Assembly: GCA_902792895.1 (NCBI GenBank)
Contig: CADBBK010000001.1
Span: 248,001 to 312,000 of the forward strand
DNA length: 64,000 nucleotides
DNA from: an uncultured Bacteroidales bacterium
Lineage (GTDB): Bacteria; Bacteroidota; Bacteroidia; Bacteroidales; Muribaculaceae
Reading direction: 5' to 3'
The translations under genes and the position numbers were made by a program. Under the pieces are notes generated by a model, which saw only the letters and a program-made list of their open reading frames with translations, was not told where the DNA came from and made no database searches. This document shows, piece after piece, positions 48,793 to 57,440 of the stretch. Within the stretch, counting starts at the first letter, position 1, and every line of letters begins with the position of its first letter.

Positions 48793-49755
48793 ATGGCAAA
48801 ACCTTATGTAATTGGCATCGACATGGGCGGCACCAACACCGTCTTTGGCATCGTGGACGCTCGCGGCAATGTGCTTGCCAGCAGCTCCATCAAGACAGCG
48901 AAACACAGTGACTTCAATGACTACATCGACGAGCTGCACACCGAGCTGACCCGTCTGATGGAAGACAATGACGTTGTGGGCAAGATCAACGGCATCGGTA
49001 TCGGTGCCCCCAACGGCAACTACTACACGGGCTTGATTGACCAGGCTCCCAACCTGCCCTGGCCCACCCCTATCCCCCTGGCCGAGATGGTTACCCAGAA
49101 GTTCGGCATCCCTTGCCTGATTACCAACGACGCCAACGCTGCCGCCATCGGTGAGATGACCTACGGCGTGGCTCGCGGCATGAAGGATTTCATCATGATC
49201 ACGCTGGGCACCGGTGTGGGCAGCGGTATCGTGGTGAACGGCCAGATGGTCTATGGCCACGACGGCTTTGCCGGTGAGCTGGGCCATGTGATCGTGAAGC
49301 GCACCAACGGACGCGTGTGCGGTTGCGGCCGTACGGGCTGTCTCGAGGCTTACTGCTCGGCAACGGGTGTTGCACGCACTGCCCGCGAGTTCCTGGAGCT
49401 GCGCGAAGAGCCCTCGGCCCTGCGCAACCTGGACATCGAGACCATCACGAGCAAGGACGTTTATGAGTGTGCCATTGCCGGTGACAAGCTCGCGAAGGAA
49501 ATCTTCAACTACACGGGCACCATCCTGGGCGAAGCCCTGGCTGACTTCACTAACTTCTCGAGCCCCGAGGCATTTGTGCTGTTCGGTGGTCTGACCAAGA
49601 GTGGTGACCTGATCATGAATCCCGTGAAGGAAGCGTTTGAGCGCAACGTGCTGGGCATCTACAAGGGCAAGGTGAAGATCCTCATCAGTGAGCTGAAGGA
49701 GAGTGACGCAGCCGTGCTGGGTGCCAGCGCCCTGGGTTGGGAAGTGAAAGAGTGA
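48793..49755 (+). CDS. ROK-family sugar kinase (glucokinase)
   Basis: A 320-residue ROK protein. The phosphate-binding start is VIGIDMGGTNTVFGIVDARG, followed by LITNDANAAAIGEM near residue 112, the catalytic GHDGFAGELGHVIV with the zinc His, and the zinc-binding CGCGRTGCLEAYCSATG near residue 177 with its cysteines in place. No DNA-binding domain is present, so it is a kinase rather than a repressor; glucose phosphorylation is the usual activity in Bacteroides. Codon use is strongly G/C-ending, suggesting high expression. The next gene starts 17 nt after its stop. Confidence 0.93.
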   Translation: MAKPYVIGIDMGGTNTVFGIVDARGNVLASSSIKTAKHSDFNDYIDELHTELTRLMEDNDVVGKINGIGIGAPNGNYYTGLIDQAPNLPWPTPIPLAEMVTQKFGIPCLITNDANAAAIGEMTYGVARGMKDFIMITLGTGVGSGIVVNGQMVYGHDGFAGELGHVIVKRTNGRVCGCGRTGCLEAYCSATGVARTAREFLELREEPSALRNLDIETITSKDVYECAIAGDKLAKEIFNYTGTILGEALADFTNFSSPEAFVLFGGLTKSGDLIMNPVKEAFERNVLGIYKGKVKILISELKESDAAVLGASALGWEVKE

Positions 49756-49761
49756 ATCGTC

Positions 49762-49770
49762 AGGAGGTGA
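49762..49770 (+). promoter_or_regulatory. Full-length Shine-Dalgarno sequence
   Basis: AGGAGGTGA, a 9-base complement to the 16S 3' end, whose GGAGG core lies 5 nt before the ATG at 49773. This is unusual in Bacteroidetes and decides the start of the following gene over a frame open from 49737. Confidence 0.8.
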
Positions 49771-49772
49771 CT

Positions 49773-50156
49773 ATGAGAAAACTATTGTACGTCCTGGTAT
49801 TCGGTGCGGTGTGCGCCGGCTGCCTGCTCTCCTGCAACGAGAAGCCCAAGAACTACCGTTTTATCAAAGTCGGCCTTGACGGCCAGGAGCAGGTCGAGGA
49901 CATCGCGGCATTCAACGACACCGATGCGCTCAAGCTGTACTTTGACCGCATGGAGAAGGCGATCATCGCCAATCTTGACAAGCCTCAGGAGCCCTACAGG
50001 GCAATGTATGTGGTGTCGCCCGCCGGTGACACGCTGAACACCAACCAAGCGCTGCTGGAAGCCGTGATGAAGACGCTGCCTCCCATGCAGAACCTGCCCA
50101 CTCAAGAGAAGGATACCATCGTATTGAGTACGATGCCGGCCAAGGACGTTAAATAA
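49773..50156 (+). CDS. Small lipoprotein of unknown function
   Basis: A 127-residue lipoprotein from the ATG at 49773 (MRKLLYVLVFGAVCAGCLLS, lipid cysteine likely in LLSCNE). The mature part reads YRFIKVGLDGQEQVEDIAAF then YRAMYVVSPAGDTLNTNQAL. I do not recognise a family. It is co-directional with and 17 nt after the ROK kinase gene, and is the last gene before the convergent ribosomal cluster. Its strong ribosome-binding site sets it apart from nearly all other genes of the window. Confidence 0.75.
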   Translation: MRKLLYVLVFGAVCAGCLLSCNEKPKNYRFIKVGLDGQEQVEDIAAFNDTDALKLYFDRMEKAIIANLDKPQEPYRAMYVVSPAGDTLNTNQALLEAVMKTLPPMQNLPTQEKDTIVLSTMPAKDVK

Positions 50157-50176
50157 TGTCCGCACCATATAAGTAA

Positions 50177-50214
50177 CAAGAAACCCCGCGCCAACTGTGG
50201 TGCGGGGTTTCTTG
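50177..50214. terminator. Bidirectional terminator between lipoprotein gene and ribosomal cluster
   Basis: A perfect 13-bp stem (CAAGAAACCCCGC with GCGGGGTTTCTTG) and a 12-nt loop, ending the plus-strand operon and the minus-strand ribosomal operon. Confidence 0.88.
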
Positions 50215-50262
50215 CAGTTATCGGTAATCGCAGTGTGGCTCAAAGGCCACAAGTTGAATCGA

Positions 50263-50742
50263 TTATTCCTCGGTTGCGGGAGCAGCGGGAGCTTCGGCAG
50301 CGGGAGCAGCAGTTTTCTTGCGGCTGCGGCGGGTGCTCTTCTTGGGAGCTGCCTTCTCCTGGCTCTTAGCCTCGAGCATAGCCTCATTGAAGTCAACGAG
50401 CTCGATGAAGCAGGTCTTGGCGTTGTCACCCAGACGGTTGCCCAGCTTGAGAATGCGGGTGTAGCCACCGGGACGGTCGGCCACCTTAGCGGCAACGGTC
50501 GAGAACAATTCCTTGACGGCCTCCTTGTTCTGGAGGTGCTTGAACACGAGGCGGCGCGAAGCGGTGCTGTCGTCCTTAGTCCTATTGATGAGGGGCTCGG
50601 CATACACGCGCAGGGCCTTAGCCTTGGCGAGGGTCGTGATGATGCGCTTGTGCATGATGAGCGAGATGGTCATGTTGGCCAACATGGCATCACGGTGGGC
50701 GCTCTTACGGCTCAGGTGGTTGAATTTCTTATTATGTCTCAT
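50263..50742 (-). CDS. rplQ: 50S ribosomal protein L17
   Basis: A 159-residue bL17. The core ([40 protein letters not shown] and [20 protein letters not shown]) is fully conserved, followed by the Bacteroidetes-type alanine- and lysine-rich tail ([20 protein letters not shown]). It sits at the peptide exit tunnel region of the large subunit. It is the last gene of the cluster, 6 nt after the rpoA stop and just before a strong terminator. Confidence 0.98.
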   Translation of the reverse strand: MRHNKKFNHLSRKSAHRDAMLANMTISLIMHKRIITTLAKAKALRVYAEPLINRTKDDSTASRRLVFKHLQNKEAVKELFSTVAAKVADRPGGYTRILKLGNRLGDNAKTCFIELVDFNEAMLEAKSQEKAAPKKSTRRSRKKTAAPAAEAPAAPATEE

Positions 50743-50748
50743 TGTTTT

Positions 50749-51741
50749 TTACTCTTTTTCTAATTTGTATTTAGTGATATCCATGCCAAAGTGCAGATTG
50801 AGGGTGGCCAACAGCTCCTCGAGCTCGCTGAGCGACTTCTTACCGAAGTTGCGGAACTTGAGCAGGTCGGTCTTGTTGAAGACCACGAGTTCTCCAAGCG
50901 TCTCGACCTCAGCCGACTTGAGGCAGTTGAGGGCACGCACTGAGAGGTCCATGTCAACAAGTTTGGTCTTGAGCAGCTGCCTCATCTTGAGAACTTCCTC
51001 GTCAAACTCCTCGTTACCGTTGGTCTCGGTGTTGTCGAGCACGATTTCACGGTCGGTGAAGAGCTGGAAGTGCTGGATAAGGATCTCGGCAGCGCCCTTG
51101 AGAGCGTCCTTGGGGTGGATGGAACCATCGGTGGTGATTTCGATGATGAGCTTCTCGTAGTCGGTCTTCTGCTCGACACGGAAGTTCTCGACGGTGGTCT
51201 TCACGTTCAAGATAGGCGTGTAGATCGAGTCGATGGCAATCACATCGATGGGGTCATTGGCGTTCTTGTTCTCCTCGGCAGGCACATAGCCCCTACCCTT
51301 GTTGATAGAGAGCTCAATCTGGAAGCCGCACGAGGGGTCGATATTGCAGATCTCGAGATCGGGGTTCAACACCTCGAATGCGCTCAGGACCTTGCCGATA
51401 TCACCAGCCTTGAAGACGCTTTGACCTGAAACCTTGACAACGGCCTTTTCGGTGTCGGTGTCTTCCACAATGCGTTTGAGGCGCACCTTCTTGAGGTTGA
51501 GGATGATGTTGGTGACATCTTCCTTGACGCCCTTGATGGTTGCGAACTCATGCTGCACACCGTCGATGCGGATGTTGCAGATTGCGAAGCCCTCGAGTCC
51601 CGAGAGGAGGATGCGGCGCAGCGCGTTACCGATGGTGACGCCATAACCGGGCTCCAGGGGGCGGAACTCAAATTTGCCGAACGAATTGTCGGCTTCCAAC
51701 ATTAAGACTTTGTCGGGTTTCTGAAATGCTAAAATAGCCAT
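50749..51741 (-). CDS. rpoA: RNA polymerase alpha subunit as a separate product from the internal start
   Basis: A complete 330-residue alpha subunit. The N-terminal dimerisation domain has [20 protein letters not shown] and [20 protein letters not shown]; the C-terminal domain has [20 protein letters not shown] and [20 protein letters not shown], the helix-hairpin-helix contacts to DNA and activators. Length is normal for Bacteroidetes. The ATG at 51741 is preceded by AT-rich sequence (AAAATTTTTATCC), typical for initiation in this phylum, so alpha could still be made on its own even though the frame is continuous with S4. Confidence 0.85.
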   Translation of the reverse strand: MAILAFQKPDKVLMLEADNSFGKFEFRPLEPGYGVTIGNALRRILLSGLEGFAICNIRIDGVQHEFATIKGVKEDVTNIILNLKKVRLKRIVEDTDTEKAVVKVSGQSVFKAGDIGKVLSAFEVLNPDLEICNIDPSCGFQIELSINKGRGYVPAEENKNANDPIDVIAIDSIYTPILNVKTTVENFRVEQKTDYEKLIIEITTDGSIHPKDALKGAAEILIQHFQLFTDREIVLDNTETNGNEEFDEEVLKMRQLLKTKLVDMDLSVRALNCLKSAEVETLGELVVFNKTDLLKFRNFGKKSLSELEELLATLNLHFGMDITKYKLEKE

Positions 51742-52284
51742 GGATAAAAATTTTACTTTGCCGCCCTTGATGCTCTCGTCCCATTCAATCCAGGGATACT
51801 TGCTGTGGTTGAAGCCAGCGAGTGCGTCTTGGATCACCTCGATCGACTTGGACTTCTCACGAACAGCAACAATTTGTCCCTCGCTTACCGAATATGAGGG
51901 GATGTTAACCACCTTACCATCGACGGTGATGTGGCGGTGCAGCACGAGCTGACGGGCAGCTGCGCGGGTGGGAGCAATACCCAGGCGGTAAACGATGTTG
52001 TCGAGCCTAGCCTCGAGAAGCTGGAGGAGCACCTCACCGGTAACGCCCTTCATGCGCGAAGCCTTGTTGAAGAGGTTGCGGAACTGACGTTCAAGGACGC
52101 CGTAGGTGTACTTAGCTTTCTGTTTTTCGCGAAGTTGGGTGCCGTACTCAGACATCTTCCTGCGACGGTTGGCACCATGCTGGCCCGGGGGATAGTTCTT
52201 CTTGGCAAAGTACTTGTCTTCACCGAAGATGGGTTCACCCAGTTTGCGGGCAATTTTAGTTTTAGGACCGGTGTATCTAGCCAT
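50749..52284 (-). CDS. rpsD-rpoA: In-frame fusion of ribosomal protein S4 (C-terminally truncated) and RNA polymerase alpha subunit
   Basis: One open frame of 511 codons. Residues 1-181 are S4 (uS4): [20 protein letters not shown] at the start, the RNA-binding S4 domain ([20 protein letters not shown]) and [19 protein letters not shown]. The usual end of about 25 residues, closing in IVELYSK, is missing. The frame runs on through VKFLS into [20 protein letters not shown], the normal RpoA start. AAGTAA, the expected Lys-stop of rpsD, survives out of frame at 51753-51758, so a deletion of about 74 nt with a frame change explains the fusion. S4 nucleates the 30S subunit; alpha assembles RNA polymerase. 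Either a genuine fusion, with alpha also made from the internal ATG at 51741, or a sequence error. Confidence 0.85.
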   Translation of the reverse strand: MARYTGPKTKIARKLGEPIFGEDKYFAKKNYPPGQHGANRRRKMSEYGTQLREKQKAKYTYGVLERQFRNLFNKASRMKGVTGEVLLQLLEARLDNIVYRLGIAPTRAAARQLVLHRHITVDGKVVNIPSYSVSEGQIVAVREKSKSIEVIQDALAGFNHSKYPWIEWDESIKGGKVKFLSMAILAFQKPDKVLMLEADNSFGKFEFRPLEPGYGVTIGNALRRILLSGLEGFAICNIRIDGVQHEFATIKGVKEDVTNIILNLKKVRLKRIVEDTDTEKAVVKVSGQSVFKAGDIGKVLSAFEVLNPDLEICNIDPSCGFQIELSINKGRGYVPAEENKNANDPIDVIAIDSIYTPILNVKTTVENFRVEQKTDYEKLIIEITTDGSIHPKDALKGAAEILIQHFQLFTDREIVLDNTETNGNEEFDEEVLKMRQLLKTKLVDMDLSVRALNCLKSAEVETLGELVVFNKTDLLKFRNFGKKSLSELEELLATLNLHFGMDITKYKLEKE

Positions 52285-52459
52285 AGTCTTTTTAAGAAAT
52301 AATAAACATTGTGAATTGGAATCGCTTCAGTGCAGCCGCGATTGCAGAGAGGTCGTTAAAAATGCAATCCATTCACTGACAGAGATTCGCGAAAAATTAG
52401 TTAATAAAAAATACCTGTGTTAAAACAGTAGTGTTGCTCGAGTGAAGCGCCTAACTCAC
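52285..52459 (-). promoter_or_regulatory. 175-nt gap with hairpin upstream of rpsD
   Basis: In a cluster where most genes are less than 50 nt apart, 175 nt separate rpsK and rpsD. It contains GATTGCA (52340-52346) and TGCAATC (52363-52369), a 7-bp stem with a 16-nt loop, about 60-75 nt before the rpsD start. S4 represses its own operon in several bacteria; a leader site here is plausible but unproven. No -7 box was found in it. Confidence 0.35.
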
Positions 52460-52849
52460 TTAGACCCTTCTTCTCTTGGGAGGACGGCAGCCGTTGTGGG
52501 GCAGCGGCGTGACGTCGATGATCTCGGTAACTGCGATGCCAGCGCCATGGATGGTGCGGATAGCCGATTCGCGGCCATTACCCGGGCCCTTAACATAGGC
52601 CTTCACCTTGCGCAAGCCGAGGTCGTAAGCGACCTTAGCGCAGTCTTCTGCAGCCATCTGTGCGGCATAGGGGGTGTTCTTCTTAGAACCGCGGAAACCC
52701 ATCTTGCCAGCCGAGGACCACGAGATTACCTGTCCCTCACCGTTGGCGAGGCACACAATGATGTTGTTGAACGAAGAATGGACGTGGAGTTGACCAATAC
52801 CGTCAACACGAACGACTCTCTTCTTAGCTGCGACTGTCTTTTTAGCCAT
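52460..52849 (-). CDS. rpsK: 30S ribosomal protein S11
   Basis: A 129-residue uS11 with a lysine-rich start ([20 protein letters not shown]), [20 protein letters not shown] near residues 46-65 and the invariant end [17 protein letters not shown]. It lies at the 30S platform next to the anti-Shine-Dalgarno region, of interest because Bacteroidetes sequester that region. It is 16 nt after rpsM and complete. Confidence 0.98.
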   Translation of the reverse strand: MAKKTVAAKKRVVRVDGIGQLHVHSSFNNIIVCLANGEGQVISWSSAGKMGFRGSKKNTPYAAQMAAEDCAKVAYDLGLRKVKAYVKGPGNGRESAIRTIHGAGIAVTEIIDVTPLPHNGCRPPKRRRV

Positions 52850-52865
52850 AGTTCTTCAATAAATG

Positions 52866-53246
52866 TTATTTAGTAGCTTTCTTCTTGTTAGCAACAGTTT
52901 TCTTGCGGCCCTTGCGGGTGCGGGCATTGTTCTTGGTGCTCTGGCCACGCACGGGGAGACCGTTGCGGTGACGGATGCCACGGTAGCAGCCGATGTCCAT
53001 CAATCGCTTGATGTTCATCTGCACCTCGCTACGGAGGTCACCTTCCACTTTGTATTCGTTACCGATCACCTCACGCACGGCGGCGGCCTCGGCGTCGGTC
53101 CAATCCTTTACACGGGTGTTCTCGTCGACACCAGCCTTCTTGAGGATCGTGGCGGCTGAGCTGCGCCCGATACCGAAGATGTAGGTCAAGGCGATGACGC
53201 CGCGCTTGTTCTGGGGGATATCAACCCCGACAATTCTTACTGCCAT
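52866..53246 (-). CDS. rpsM: 30S ribosomal protein S13
   Basis: A 126-residue uS13, complete: [20 protein letters not shown], then [20 protein letters not shown] (the helix-turn region), and the C-terminal tail [20 protein letters not shown] with a lysine-rich end. It contacts the tRNAs and bridge B1 at the 30S head. It is the first gene after an internal promoter at 53269. Confidence 0.98.
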   Translation of the reverse strand: MAVRIVGVDIPQNKRGVIALTYIFGIGRSSAATILKKAGVDENTRVKDWTDAEAAAVREVIGNEYKVEGDLRSEVQMNIKRLMDIGCYRGIRHRNGLPVRGQSTKNNARTRKGRKKTVANKKKATK

Positions 53247-53268
53247 ATATTAAATTCAAAATTTTTTG

Positions 53269-53276
53269 CAAAGTTA
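53269..53276 (-). promoter_or_regulatory. Internal -7 box ahead of the alpha operon
   Basis: CAAAGTTA on the plus strand reads TAACTTTG on the minus strand, in the 39-nt gap between rpmJ and rpsM, 22 nt before rpsM. It can drive rpsM-rpsK-rpsD-rpoA-rplQ separately from the upstream operon. Confidence 0.6.
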
Positions 53277-53285
53277 ATACTTTTT

Positions 53286-53402
53286 TTATCCCTGACGCTG
53301 CTTAAACTTGGGATTTTTTTTGTTAATCACATAAAGGCGCCCCTTGCGGCGGACGATCTTGCAGTCCTCATTGCGCTTCTTGATAGATGCTCTAACTTTC
53401 AT
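53286..53402 (-). CDS. rpmJ: 50S ribosomal protein L36
   Basis: A 38-residue bL36: [20 protein letters not shown] then [18 protein letters not shown]. It is the cysteine-poor type with one cysteine ([10 protein letters not shown]), so it probably does not bind zinc. It is in its usual place between infA and rpsM, 17 nt after infA, and ends in TAA. Confidence 0.97.
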   Translation of the reverse strand: MKVRASIKKRNEDCKIVRRKGRLYVINKKNPKFKQRQG

Positions 53403-53419
53403 AATGTATTGTGATTTAG

Positions 53420-53638
53420 TTATTTGTATCGAAATGAGATTCTTCCTTTAGACAAATCGTAGGGGGACATTTCCACTCTCACCTTGTCACCAGGCAGGAT
53501 TTTGATGTAGTGCATCCTCATCTTGCCGCTGATGTGGGCGGTGATCTGGTGCCCGTTCTCGAGCTCCACGCGGAACATCGCGTTGGATAATGCCTCGACG
53601 ATAGTGCCGTCTAATTCAATTGCTGTCTGTTTTGCCAT
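53420..53638 (-). CDS. infA: Translation initiation factor IF-1
   Basis: A 72-residue IF-1 of the S1/OB fold: [40 protein letters not shown] and [16 protein letters not shown]. It binds the 30S A site during initiation. It is full length and in the standard place between map and rpmJ. Confidence 0.98.
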   Translation of the reverse strand: MAKQTAIELDGTIVEALSNAMFRVELENGHQITAHISGKMRMHYIKILPGDKVRVEMSPYDLSKGRISFRYK

Positions 53639-53701
53639 ATAAAATCTAATAATAACGTTTACCGGTTGTTGTTAAAAACTTGTCTAGTGTGATTCAATCC
53701 A

Positions 53702-54487
53702 TCAGATGAACCTGTCACCGAGGACCTCCTTGATTCCATCAAAAGAGGAGAGGATGTCGGGCTTGCCGTGATGGATGGCAATCGTGTGCTCAAAGTGTGC
53801 ACTGGGCTTGCGGTCGCGTGTGCGGGTGGTCCATCCGTCGCGCTCGGTGATGATGTTCTTGCCTCCCATGTTGATCATGGGCTCGATGGCAATCGTCATG
53901 CCGTTGCGCAGGAGGGGACCGGTGCCGCGTCGACCGTAGTTGGGCACCTCAGGATCCTCGTGCAGCTTGCGCCCCACTCCATGTCCAGTCATCTCGCGCA
54001 CGACGCTGTAGTTGTGTCGCTCGCAGTACTGCTGGATGGCGTGTCCGATGTCACCGATGCGGTTGCCGGGCACGGCGTGCTCGATACCGATGTAGAGTGA
54101 CTCCTTGGTGATGCGCAGGAGCTGCTTGGTTTCTTCGGCCACTTCACCGACACAGAAGGTGTAGGTGCTGTCGCCGTTGAACCCCTCGGGGGTGACGGCA
54201 CCGCAGTCACAGGACACGATGTCGCCATCCTCGAGAACGTAGTTCGACGGAATGCCGTGCACTACAACCTCGTTGACCGAGGTGCAGAGCGTGGCGGGAA
54301 AGCCGTACAGCCCTTTGAAGCCGGGCGTGCAGCCTTGGGAATGAATATACTCCTCGGCGATTTGGTCGAGGCGCCTGGTGGTGACACCGGGAGCGACCCA
54401 CTTGGCCACTTCGGCCAGTGCGCCTGCGACGACCAGGTTGGCCGCGCGCATCATCTCGATCTCTTCGTCAGTCTTGAGGTATATCAT
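53702..54487 (-). CDS. map: Methionine aminopeptidase type I
   Basis: A 261-residue type Ia enzyme that removes the initiator methionine. Metal ligands are visible: the first Asp in GDIVSCDCGAV, the second in FNGDSTYTFCVG, the His in EMTGHGVGRKLHEDPEVPN, and the Glu residues in TIAIEPMINMG and FEHTIAI. The substrate His is in VVHGIPSNYVLEDG. Position after secY and before infA is the standard Bacteroidetes order. There is no N-terminal zinc finger. Confidence 0.97.
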   Translation of the reverse strand: MIYLKTDEEIEMMRAANLVVAGALAEVAKWVAPGVTTRRLDQIAEEYIHSQGCTPGFKGLYGFPATLCTSVNEVVVHGIPSNYVLEDGDIVSCDCGAVTPEGFNGDSTYTFCVGEVAEETKQLLRITKESLYIGIEHAVPGNRIGDIGHAIQQYCERHNYSVVREMTGHGVGRKLHEDPEVPNYGRRGTGPLLRNGMTIAIEPMINMGGKNIITERDGWTTRTRDRKPSAHFEHTIAIHHGKPDILSSFDGIKEVLGDRFI

Positions 54488-54531
54488 TGTGCTTGAATCA
54501 ACTTAGTTGTTTTTAGCCGGTAACGCAATTG

Positions 54532-55866
54532 TTAGCGGGAACGGCCCTTGATTTTACCGGACTTCATCAGACCATCATAGTGATGCATCATCAGGTGGGT
54601 CTCGATCTGCTGGAGCGTGTCAAGAACTACACCGACGGTGATGAGCAACGACGTGCCACCGAAGAACTGGGCGAACTGCTGGTTGATGCCAAAGTAGCGG
54701 GCGAAAGCCGGCAGGATAGCAACGATACCGAGGAACAGTGAACCCGGCAGGGTGATGCGCGACATGATAGAGTCAAGGTACTCGGCGGTCTTCTTACCGG
54801 GCTTGATGCCGGGGATGAAACCGCTGTTCTTCTTCATCTCCTCGGCCATCTGAGTGGGTCGCACGGTGATGGCGGTGTAGAAGTAGGTGAAGAGGACAAT
54901 CATGATAAAGTAGATCACGTTGTACCACCAACCATTCATGTCACCGAGGTTGCGGGATACCCAGCCAGCGATACCAGAGGCATCCTGGTTCTGGCCGAAA
55001 CCGGCGAGGGTGATGGGGATGAACATGAGTGCCTGTGCAAAGATGATAGGCATCACGTTGGCAGCATTGACCTTCAAGGGGATGTACTGGCGTGCGCCAC
55101 CATACTGCTTGTTACCGACAATGCGCTTGGCATACTGCACGGGGACCTTGCGGGTACCCTGGGTAAGCATGACTGCACCGGCAGTGACAAGGAACAGGAC
55201 GATGATCTCGACGAGGAACATCACCAGACCACCCGAGGTATTCAGACGATTGGTAAACTCTTGAACGACAGCACCAGGGAAGCGGGCAAGAATACCCACC
55301 AAGATGATGATCGAGATACCATTGCCGATACCCTTGTCGGTAATCTTCTCACCGAGCCACATAATCATCATTGCGCCCGCGGTGAGCACAATCGAGAGGA
55401 ATACCATCATGAACCAGCTCATCTCGGCCTGGCCACCGGCTGCACGCACCTGATACTGCAGGTTGAGCAGATAAGCGGGGGCCTGCACGATCAGGATGAT
55501 GACGGTGAGGTAGCGGGTGTACTGGTTGAGCTTCATGCGGCCACTCTCACCCTCACGCTGCATCTTCTGGAAGCTGGGAAGTACCATACCCAGCAATTGG
55601 ATAACGATCGAAGCGGTGATGTAGGGCATGATACCCAGTGCGAAGATTGAAGCCTGACCGAAGGCACCACCCGAGAACATGTCGAGCAGCTGCATCAGTC
55701 CACTGTCGGTGAACTTGCGCATAGCTTCGAGATCGTTGGGGTTGATACCGGGGAGCACCACATGGCATCCAAAGCGATAAATCACAATGAAGAGGAATGT
55801 GGTGACCAGGCGCTTGCGCAGGTCCTCAATCTTCCAGATGTTCTTTAATGTTTCAATAAGTTTCAT
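54532..55866 (-). CDS. secY: Preprotein translocase subunit SecY
   Basis: A 444-residue, ten-helix channel subunit of the Sec translocon. It shows GGAFGQASIFALGIMPYITA in the plug/second helix region, LVMFLVEIIVLFLVTAGAVM, the loop IVGNKQYGGARQYIPLKVNA that contacts SecA and the ribosome, and FIPGIKPGKKTAEYLDSIMS near the end. The length is normal and the C-terminus intact. It lies 8 nt after rplO, so it is translated together with the ribosomal proteins. Confidence 0.98.
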   Translation of the reverse strand: MKLIETLKNIWKIEDLRKRLVTTFLFIVIYRFGCHVVLPGINPNDLEAMRKFTDSGLMQLLDMFSGGAFGQASIFALGIMPYITASIVIQLLGMVLPSFQKMQREGESGRMKLNQYTRYLTVIILIVQAPAYLLNLQYQVRAAGGQAEMSWFMMVFLSIVLTAGAMMIMWLGEKITDKGIGNGISIIILVGILARFPGAVVQEFTNRLNTSGGLVMFLVEIIVLFLVTAGAVMLTQGTRKVPVQYAKRIVGNKQYGGARQYIPLKVNAANVMPIIFAQALMFIPITLAGFGQNQDASGIAGWVSRNLGDMNGWWYNVIYFIMIVLFTYFYTAITVRPTQMAEEMKKNSGFIPGIKPGKKTAEYLDSIMSRITLPGSLFLGIVAILPAFARYFGINQQFAQFFGGTSLLITVGVVLDTLQQIETHLMMHHYDGLMKSGKIKGRSR

Positions 55867-55873
55867 CGTCGGG

Positions 55874-56320
55874 TTAGAGTTTTACGATTGAGCCACCGGC
55901 AGCGGTGATAATCTCCTCGGCCTTCTTGGAGAAGGCATGGGCTTCAACCTCAACTTTGCGGCTGAGCTGACCCTGGCCCAAAATTTTAACAAGTTGGTTC
56001 TTACGCACCATACCAGCCTGGAGCAGGTCGGCAACGGTGATTTTGTCGAGATTGTTCTTCTCGGCGAGAGCCTCGAGGACAGCCACGTTGATGGCCTTGT
56101 ACTCGACGCGGTTAATGTTCTTGAAACCACCCTTGGGCACGCGACGCTGGAGAGGCATCTGGCCGCCTTCGAAGCCGACCTTCTGCTTGTAACCTGAGCG
56201 CGACTTTGCACCCTTGTGGCCACGGGTAGACGTACCTCCCTTGCCGGAGCCGGGACCGCGACCGATGCGTTGTTTCTTCTTATTTGAACCTACAGCAGGT
56301 TTTAAATCATGTAATTCCAT
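55874..56320 (-). CDS. rplO: 50S ribosomal protein L15
   Basis: A 148-residue uL15, complete: [40 protein letters not shown], and the C-terminal domain ending [15 protein letters not shown]. The glycine- and lysine-rich N-terminal extension reaches the 23S core. It lies between rpmD and secY as usual. Confidence 0.98.
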   Translation of the reverse strand: MELHDLKPAVGSNKKKQRIGRGPGSGKGGTSTRGHKGAKSRSGYKQKVGFEGGQMPLQRRVPKGGFKNINRVEYKAINVAVLEALAEKNNLDKITVADLLQAGMVRKNQLVKILGQGQLSRKVEVEAHAFSKKAEEIITAAGGSIVKL

Positions 56321-56350
56321 AATGTTGTTTCTTGTTAATTGTGTTAAGAA

Positions 56351-56533
56351 TTAATCAACATTGGTGACTTCCACCAGATGACGTACAGCGTTGACCATGC
56401 CCAGTACCTGAGGGGTAGCCTCGAGGGTAACGGTGTGGTTCAGTTTCTTGAGACCCAGAGCGTCGAGGGTCCTCTTTTGGCGAGCCGGACGATTGATGCG
56501 GCTTTTCACTTGTTTAATCTGTATCTTAGCCAT
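56351..56533 (-). CDS. rpmD: 50S ribosomal protein L30
   Basis: A 60-residue uL30, starting MAKIQIKQVKSRINRPARQK and ending MVNAVRHLVEVTNVD, with a conserved TLDALGLKKLNHTV. It is the short bacterial type and is complete. It is 18 nt from rpsE and 30 nt from rplO. Confidence 0.97.
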   Translation of the reverse strand: MAKIQIKQVKSRINRPARQKRTLDALGLKKLNHTVTLEATPQVLGMVNAVRHLVEVTNVD

Positions 56534-56551
56534 AACTAGTAAACAAATATT

Positions 56552-57070
56552 TTAACCGTTAAACACCTTGTCCACAGTAACGCCGCGATAGTGAGCCACG
56601 ATAGCCGGGCTGCGCATCTCGTCGAGAGCCTTGAGCGTGGCCTTCACGAGGTTGTGGGGGTTGCTCGAGCCCTTGGACTTACAAATAACATCGGTGACAC
56701 CGACAGTCTCGAACACGGCACGCATAGCACCACCAGCCTTCACACCGGTACCGGCGCTAGCAGGCTTCATGATAATGCGGCTGCCGCCGAACTTGGCGAC
56801 CACCTCGTGGGGGATGGTACCCTTGTGGATAGGGACCTTGATGAGGTTCTTCTTAGCGGCATCGGTACCCTTGGAGATAGCGGTGGTAACCTCATTGGCC
56901 TTACCCAGACCGTAACCGATAATGCCATTGCCGTCACCGACAACGACGATAGCGGCGAAGGTGAAAGTGCGACCACCCTTGGTAACCTTGGTGGTGCGGT
57001 TGATGGCAACCAGACGCTCCTTGAGTTCGGCGTCGGCAGCGATCTTTACTCGATTATTTTTCTTCAACAT
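56552..57070 (-). CDS. rpsE: 30S ribosomal protein S5
   Basis: A 172-residue uS5, complete: [40 protein letters not shown], then GIKGGAMRA-like [20 protein letters not shown] and the end VTVDKVFNG. It forms part of the mRNA entry site and works with S4 in decoding fidelity, which matters here because S4 is truncated. No compensating change can be read from the sequence alone. Confidence 0.98.
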   Translation of the reverse strand: MLKKNNRVKIAADAELKERLVAINRTTKVTKGGRTFTFAAIVVVGDGNGIIGYGLGKANEVTTAISKGTDAAKKNLIKVPIHKGTIPHEVVAKFGGSRIIMKPASAGTGVKAGGAMRAVFETVGVTDVICKSKGSSNPHNLVKATLKALDEMRSPAIVAHYRGVTVDKVFNG

Positions 57071-57078
57071 GATGATTC

Positions 57079-57420
57079 TTAAAATTTAAGTCCGCCTTTG
57101 CGTGCGCCGTCGGCCAACGATTTAACTCTACCATGGAACAGGAAACCGTTACGGTCAAACACGACCGTGGTGATGCCGGCCTCGATGGCCTTTTTGGCAA
57201 CGGCTTCGCCCACCTTAGCGGCGATCTCGCTCTTGTTGCCCTCGGTGATTCCCTTAGAGGAAGCCGATACGAGGGTGTTGCCAGCGATGTCGTCGATGAC
57301 CTGGGCATAAATTTGCTTATTGCTGCGGAAGACACACAGCCTGGGGCGCTCCGGGGTGCCACTGATGCGGCCACGGATGCGGGCCTTGATCTTGTTTCTT
57401 CTATCAGATTTGGATATCAT
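57079..57420 (-). CDS. rplR: 50S ribosomal protein L18
   Basis: A 113-residue uL18 which binds 5S r[43 protein letters not shown] and [20 protein letters not shown], ending KGGLKF. Complete and 8 nt from rpsE. Confidence 0.98.
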   Translation of the reverse strand: MISKSDRRNKIKARIRGRISGTPERPRLCVFRSNKQIYAQVIDDIAGNTLVSASSKGITEGNKSEIAAKVGEAVAKKAIEAGITTVVFDRNGFLFHGRVKSLADGARKGGLKF

Positions 57421-57440
57421 AGTCGTTTCCTTTCTCTTAA

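Noticed and set aside
50749-52284. Taking the S4-alpha ORF as proof of a covalently linked ribosome-polymerase complex
   Set aside because: The frame is continuous, but internal initiation at the rpoA ATG and a sequence error both remain possible; the claim cannot be made from sequence alone.
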